Assembly (NCBI GenBank): GCA_031259515.1
Contig: JAIRLK010000123.1
Span: 1 to 9,817 of the forward strand
DNA from: Treponema sp.
GTDB lineage: Bacteria; Spirochaetota; Spirochaetia; Treponematales; Breznakiellaceae
Length of the DNA stretch: 9,817 nucleotides
Direction: 5' to 3'
Shown: in pieces, positions 6,752 to 9,817 of the stretch
Layout of the letters: the number at the start of each line of letters is the position of its first letter
Numbering within the stretch: position 1 is the first letter of the stretch
The notes under the pieces: generated by a model
What the model saw: only the letters and a program-made list of their open reading frames with translations
Told to the model about the DNA's origin: nothing
The model's database searches: none
Translations under genes and position numbers: made by a program

Positions 6752-6772
6752 GTATAAATTGCGAATTTATAC
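6752..6772. repeat. Perfect palindrome upstream of the acyl-CoA synthetase gene
   Basis: GTATAAATT (6752-6760), spacer GCG, AATTTATAC (6764-6772): 9-bp arms with a 3-bp centre, starting 48 bp upstream of the synthetase ATG. The outer half, AGTATAAAT, is identical to that of the 16-bp-arm palindrome at 3724-3757 upstream of the dehydrogenase. It could be an operator, as TetR- or FadR-type regulators often sit before acyl-CoA synthetase genes, or a leftover of the same repeat family. The intergenic region 6705-6995 shows no other gene. Confidence 0.6.
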
Positions 6773-6940
6773 GATTTTGGGACAAAGCACCCCGCGGCTT
6801 TAACCGCCGGCTCCCTTGTACAGGATCCCGTTGCCGCCGTAAAATAGCGTTACAAAAATAGTTGTTTTTTTCGACACCGGATGTTCCGAAAGGTTGCAGG
6901 CTCTGTATCTTTTAATCTTAAAAATAGCTATATTTAGTGC

Positions 6941-6970
6941 CTGTCCATACTGTGTCTATATTGTGGACAG
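6941..6970. repeat. Inverted repeat upstream of the lipoprotein gene
   Basis: CTGTCCA (6941-6947) and TGGACAG (6964-6970) are perfect 7-bp arms around 16 bases that include TATATT (6957-6962). It lies 26 bp before the lipoprotein ATG. It could be an operator overlapping a -10 box, or the end of a small mobile repeat. No matching -35 is convincing (TTAGTG at 6934-6939). Confidence 0.45.
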
Positions 6971-6995
6971 ACTCTATTTATAGAACGAGGTTTTA

Positions 6996-7751
6996 ATGAA
7001 TTCTACCCTGCTTATGTGTCCGCTCCCCCCGCAAAAAACGCGGTTCCCGGCGGCGTTTGTTCTCTGCGCTGCGGTCCTGGTCTTCGCCTCCTGCTCCGGC
7101 ACGGTAGATGGCGTTGTCAAACAGGACGGTTCGGCAGAAATTGAACTGGAAATAGCCCTGGGAAACCAGATGGCCGGGCGGCTCCGGCTGCTTAACAGCA
7201 TCCTGCGGGGCGGCGCCCAGGATGCCCAGCCTCCCCTTCTGGACGGACCCGCCATTGCCCTGTCCATGGCGGCGGCGCCGGGAATCTCCGCCGTGTCCCT
7301 GCGCAACACGAGCCCCACTGCGGTGGCCGGCGCCGTCTCCGTGTCCCGTATTGACGCCTTCCTGTCCCTGCCGGCACGAGCGGGGGGAGCGCCCTTTATC
7401 CGCTACGACCCGGAGGGGCGGCTTGTCATTTCCCTGGACCTGGAGACCGGCCCCCAGCTTCTCTCTCTCCTTTCCGAGGATATCAGGGACTATCTTTCCA
7501 CCCTGGCAGCCCCGGTAGCCACAGGGTTCCCCCTGACCAAGGCGGCCTACCGGGAGATCGCGGCCTCCCTGCACGGCCCCCAAGTGGCGGACGAAATCGT
7601 CGCCGCCCGTATTCCCATAACCATCGAATTTCCCCGTCCGGTCAAAGAAGTACGGGGAGGCGTTGCCCAGGGTAGACGCGCCCGTTTTGACCTCCCCCTC
7701 ATTGACCTTCTGGTCCTTGAGCGTCCGCTGATGTACGAAGTAACCTGGTAA
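6996..7751 (+). CDS. Lipoprotein of unknown function
   Basis: A 251-aa protein. ATG 6996 follows GAGG (6987-6990) with a five-base gap. The N-terminus has a Lys-Thr-Arg charge patch, a hydrophobic stretch (residues 17-32) and a spirochaete-type lipobox FAS-C with the lipid-attachment Cys33, so the mature protein should be lipid-anchored at a membrane. The mature part begins SGTVDGVVKQDGSAEIELEIAL and contains alternating hydrophobic strands, a helical middle (residues about 150-195) and a closing FPRPVKEVRGG segment. The opening and closing strands resemble LppM-like lipoprotein domains, a weak likeness by eye. A later ATG (Met7, 7014) would also keep the signal, but the ribosome binding site favours the first. 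It stands alone, divergent from the acyl-CoA synthetase, and no role can be assigned. Confidence 0.8.
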   Translation: MNSTLLMCPLPPQKTRFPAAFVLCAAVLVFASCSGTVDGVVKQDGSAEIELEIALGNQMAGRLRLLNSILRGGAQDAQPPLLDGPAIALSMAAAPGISAVSLRNTSPTAVAGAVSVSRIDAFLSLPARAGGAPFIRYDPEGRLVISLDLETGPQLLSLLSEDIRDYLSTLAAPVATGFPLTKAAYREIAASLHGPQVADEIVAARIPITIEFPRPVKEVRGGVAQGRRARFDLPLIDLLVLERPLMYEVTW

Positions 7752-7772
7752 CTAACGTAACCGGGTAACTAC
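7740..7772 (+). repeat. Two 15-bp direct repeats across the lipoprotein stop codon
   Basis: GTAACCTGGTAACTA (7740-7754) and GTAACCGGGTAACTA (7758-7772) differ at one base and are 18 bp apart. The first spans the stop codon TAA (7749-7751). It looks like a local duplication, and no function is evident. Confidence 0.6.
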
Positions 7773-7792
7773 AGTCCCGCACAGTTCCTTGG

Positions 7793-8395
7793 TTAGAAAT
7801 CCACTTCGGAATCGTAGAAGCAGCACCGCAGCAATTTCTCCATTTCCGCGGGAGTAATCTTCCGGGGATTTGAGCCGGTACAGGCATCCCCTACGGCAAG
7901 TTCCGCGACCCTTGGCAATTTTTCCAGAAATTCTTTTTCGCCGATAATGCCTCCCTCGTAGTCCATACTCCCGCCGGGAATATCCAGCGCCCTATTGAGG
8001 GCTTTAATATGGCTGATAAGGGAAGCAACCCCTTCCTCAGCGGTTTTTGCCGGAAGGGATATAAACCGGGCGATTTCCGCATACCGATCCGCGGCGGCTT
8101 TTTCCCAGGCGTTGTACTTGATGACCTTGGGAAGATACATGGCATTAGCGGCGCCATGTACGATATGCCCGCCCGAATAGGCCGCGCCGGTTTTATGCGC
8201 CATTGAGTGAACAATCCCGAGCAGGGCATTACTGAAGGCCATCCCCGCAAGGCATTGGGCGTTGTGCATTTTGGCCCTGGCATCGGCATCCCCCTTATAA
8301 GACGCGGCAATATTTTCGTCTATCATTTTAATGGCGTGGAGAGCGAGGGGGTCCGTATACTCGCAATGCAGGGTAGAAACTTAGGCTTCAATAGT
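7793..8395 (-). pseudogene. Iron-containing alcohol dehydrogenase, C-terminal remnant
   Basis: On the minus strand an open frame ends at TAA 7795-7793. It encodes the C-terminal half of a group III (iron-dependent) alcohol dehydrogenase: VSTLHCEYTDPLALHAIKMI, then NALLGIVHSMAHKTGAAY, HIVHGAANAMYLPKVIKYN and a helical tail. Two of the family's metal-binding histidines, in GIVHSMAH and HGAANA, are present. The frame is closed upstream by TAA at 8383-8381, exactly where relatives have Tyr in the conserved IEAYVS; the two codons upstream still read E-A and the one before them I. The Asp and first His of the usual DALTHAIEAY metal site, and the entire N-terminal nucleotide-binding half (about 200 residues), are not present further upstream, where an active + strand promoter lies instead. 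An ATG at 8326 could start a 177-aa peptide but it would lack cofactor binding. I judge it a dead gene, with the 8383-8395 edge approximate. Confidence 0.8.
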
Positions 8396-8455
8396 CAGGA
8401 TAGGCAACATTGCGCCCCGCCGGTATCATCCGGTCGTATAGGTTTTAATCTTTTT

Positions 8456-8484
8456 TTGACTTATTTTCGCAAAATTGCTATATT
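8456..8484 (+). promoter_or_regulatory. Sigma-70-type promoter for the 96-aa gene
   Basis: TTGACT (8456-8461), a 17-bp spacer and TATATT (8479-8484), with TG one base before the -10 (extended -10), close to consensus. Transcription would be expected to start around 8490-8492, only a few bases before ATG 8495, so the AGAGG at 8485-8489 would not be in the mRNA. Confidence 0.65.
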
Positions 8485-8494
8485 AGAGGTTATT

Positions 8495-8785
8495 ATGCAA
8501 TCCAAAGCCGCCCAAATCGCCGCCTTGCTTCGGGATAAAACCGTGTTCTATGTGAATATCGAAACCCCGGACGGTCATGACTCAATCACTGAAACAACTC
8601 TGGAAAGCCCGGAAGGGATCGCCGTTTCGGTTGAGAGGGATACACTTACCTTCAAAACAGGCAATAAAACCGCTTCTTTTGTTATGCTGGAAACCGCCCA
8701 AATCCTGACCAACCGGACGGAGGATGCCGAAGTCATAGTAACCTTTGCCGAAAACGGCGGCTTGCAAATAAAAAGCCGCTTCTAA
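8495..8785 (+). CDS. Small protein of unknown function (96 aa)
   Basis: Starts at ATG 8495, five bases after AGAGG (8485-8489), with a strong promoter-like pair just upstream. The frame is open further 5' to 8207, but that portion is antisense to the dehydrogenase remnant and not protein-like. The protein begins MQSKAAQIAALLRDKTVFYV, a short amphipathic helix, then shows strand-rich patterns (VFYVNIETPDG, GIAVSVERDTLTFKTGN, EVIVTFAENGGLQIKSRF). It has no signal peptide, membrane segment, Cys or His cluster, so it is probably a compact cytoplasmic beta protein. I do not recognise a family. It converges on tonB with only nine bases between stop codons. A 7-bp stem (GCGGCTT 8757-8763, AAGCCGC 8773-8779) lies in its last codons without a T-run. 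Confidence 0.75.
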   Translation: MQSKAAQIAALLRDKTVFYVNIETPDGHDSITETTLESPEGIAVSVERDTLTFKTGNKTASFVMLETAQILTNRTEDAEVIVTFAENGGLQIKSRF

Positions 8786-8794
8786 ATTGCTCCC

Positions 8795-9421
8795 TTAGTC
8801 TGTAAGTTCATAAGCTATATTGACATTCAAGGCCAATGTTCTATTTAGCGCTAAATTTTCAAGGGGGGGTATTTTCTTTATGAGCGACACGGCGGCATTA
8901 TCCAGAATTGAACTGCCGGAAGAACGGCTTACCGAGACAGAAACAAACTGCCCGTTTTTTTCAATATCAAAATATACGCTTACAATTCCTTGAATATTCC
9001 GCCGCCGCGCCATCGGCGGGTACACCAGGTTTTGGTTGATAAATTCTTTAATATACGCCAACAGCGCTTCATATTCGCGGTCTGTAACTGTTCCGCCTTC
9101 CTGTCCTTCGTTATTCCCGGTATCATACGCTTGTGTCCCATCACCCTCTTGCACTTCTTCATTATGGACTATCTCTTGTACCGGGAGGGGTTCAGGCGGA
9201 GCTTCTATAGGCTTTTCGACGATCTTCTTTTCTATTGGTTTACTTGGCGCTTCTCTTTGCGGCTTTGTTCCAACCTTTACCATTTTTATCGTTGAAACAA
9301 ATTGATTTTCGGGAACGGGGGACGGTGTGCGAAAATCACTTCCGGACACACCGATCATCACCAATCCGTGAAGCACCGCCGAGAGGCCGATCATACCCCA
9401 AAACACACTATTGTTCTTCAT
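8795..9421 (-). CDS. tonB: TonB family energy transducer
   Basis: A 208-aa protein, usual length for TonB. It has one N-terminal membrane helix (about residues 7-25) bearing the SxxxH motif (Ser14, His18) known in TonB to be needed for coupling to ExbB/ExbD. A Pro/Lys/Glu-rich periplasmic linker (about 50-95) and an acidic Gly/Asn-rich stretch (92-112) follow. Residues about 115-208 form the TonB C-terminal domain, with NLVYPPMARRRNIQG (YP at 134-135), VSVYFDIEKNGQF, SSGSSILDNAAVSLIKKIPP. It would carry proton-motive energy across the periplasm to outer-membrane TonB-dependent receptors; none is in the window. ATG 9421-9419 lies inside the 3' end of exbD (14-bp overlap) and has no clear ribosome binding site, so translation is probably coupled to exbD. 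A TolA-like role is less likely given the YP motif. Confidence 0.9.
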   Translation of the reverse strand: MKNNSVFWGMIGLSAVLHGLVMIGVSGSDFRTPSPVPENQFVSTIKMVKVGTKPQREAPSKPIEKKIVEKPIEAPPEPLPVQEIVHNEEVQEGDGTQAYDTGNNEGQEGGTVTDREYEALLAYIKEFINQNLVYPPMARRRNIQGIVSVYFDIEKNGQFVSVSVSRSSGSSILDNAAVSLIKKIPPLENLALNRTLALNVNIAYELTD

Positions 9422-9806
9422 AAGCCAGATGAAGATTGTTTATTCCCGCGTTACGGGACGCATCAAGAATAGAAAAAAATCTGCCGTATGAAGCCGCGCT
9501 GTCAACCCGTAAAATGACATTCCCATTGCTGTTTTGCACGGCAAATGACCGCAGGGCCGCTTCAATATCTTCCGGTCTGACCAACCGATCATTAAAGAAA
9601 ACCTGGTTCTCCTTATCGGCGGAAATTACCAGATCCGCTTCAAGGCTTTCGTTGCTTTGGTTTGATTCGGGCAATTCAAGTTCAATACTTGGCTGTACCA
9701 GGGCCGAAGTTAAGATGAAAAAGAGGAGGAGCTGAAAGACGACATCCAGGAGCGGCGTTATATCGACTCCGCTGGCCGGTATTGTTTTTCTTGCAAAAGA
9801 TTTCAT
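9408..9806 (-). CDS. exbD: ExbD/TolR family biopolymer transport protein
   Basis: A 132-aa protein, typical size. ATG 9806-9804 has AGGA close by (short spacing). The short cytoplasmic N-terminus is followed by one helix, DITPLLDVVFQLLLFFILTSA, in which Asp21 matches the essential membrane aspartate of ExbD/TolR (Asp25 in E. coli ExbD), part of the proton pathway. Residues about 38-132 form the periplasmic domain, with IELELPES, VFFNDRLVRPEDIEAALRSF and the conserved VILRVDSAASYGRFFSILDASRNAGINNLHLAYEEQ. Its stop (9410-9408) lies within tonB, so the pair belongs to one operon. The partner exbB would be upstream, past the right edge. TolR is an alternative, but the adjacent tonB favours ExbD. 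Confidence 0.9.
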   Translation of the reverse strand: MKSFARKTIPASGVDITPLLDVVFQLLLFFILTSALVQPSIELELPESNQSNESLEADLVISADKENQVFFNDRLVRPEDIEAALRSFAVQNSNGNVILRVDSAASYGRFFSILDASRNAGINNLHLAYEEQ

Positions 9807-9817
9807 GTCCTGTTTTC

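Noticed and set aside
6705..6785. TTG start of the acyl-CoA synthetase at 6785
   Set aside because: The extra 27 residues are read through an intergenic palindrome and do not fit the family; ATG 6704 is natural.
6027..6803. Plus-strand open frame of 258 aa
   Set aside because: It is antisense to the acyl-CoA synthetase and shows no recognisable domain or ribosome binding site.
8401..8414. TAGGCAAC near the broken dehydrogenase as an IS-end remnant like 451-458
   Set aside because: Only eight bases match and the TTTCGACTAG block is missing, so it is probably chance.
8757..8779. GCGGCTT/AAGCCGC stem as terminator of the 96-aa gene
   Set aside because: It lies inside the coding region and has no following T-run.
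1..9817. CRISPR array, tRNA, rRNA or known defence system
   Set aside because: No regularly spaced repeats, cloverleaf-like segments or defence-associated domains were seen.

Overview
The window looks like a chromosomal segment of a spirochaete, most likely a Treponema of moderately high GC such as those of termite gut or rumen. This rests on an inferred spirochaete-type lipobox (FAS-C), on the overall feel of the proteins and promoters, and on small mobile repeats between genes. No rRNA or taxonomic marker is present, so the assignment is an inference.

Layout from left to right. (1) Positions 1-~506 hold the right end of an insertion sequence: the C-terminal part of a DDE integrase-type transposase broken by an in-frame TAG, followed by two copies of a bipartite direct repeat and a TTGACA hexamer at the likely tip. 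(2) Positions 564-3615 carry a tight three-gene + strand cluster: a membrane-anchored beta-propeller-like protein, an exported M23/LytM-like protein that has lost its zinc ligands, and a zinc-ribbon SAM methyltransferase. Together they suggest an envelope-related module of unknown purpose. (3) Positions 3696-3835 are a 140-bp MITE-like element made of two side-by-side palindromic modules; its right terminal repeat abuts the ribosome binding site of the next gene. (4) Positions 3847-4935 (+) encode a malate/L-lactate dehydrogenase type 2 family oxidoreductase. It converges on an AMP-forming acyl-CoA synthetase at 4995-6704 (-), with a 9-bp-arm stem-loop between them. (5) Positions 6705-6995 are a divergent intergenic region with two inverted repeats. 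(6) Positions 6996-7751 (+) encode a lipoprotein of unknown function. (7) Positions 7793-~8395 (-) are the C-terminal remnant of an iron-containing alcohol dehydrogenase, a decayed gene. (8) Positions 8495-8785 (+) encode a 96-aa protein of unknown function, with a near-consensus promoter unusually close to its start codon. (9) Positions 8795-9806 (-) hold exbD and tonB, overlapping by 14 bp, the end of an ExbB-ExbD-TonB type energy-transduction operon whose exbB would lie beyond the right edge.

Intact metabolic genes (2-hydroxyacid dehydrogenase, acyl-CoA synthetase) and envelope genes sit among clear scars of mobile-element activity and gene decay. I do not see a defence system, CRISPR array, tRNA or rRNA. 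The items that most merit attention are the zinc-less M23 protein in its propeller/methyltransferase cluster, the two-module MITE-like element upstream of the dehydrogenase, and the related palindrome upstream of the acyl-CoA synthetase.
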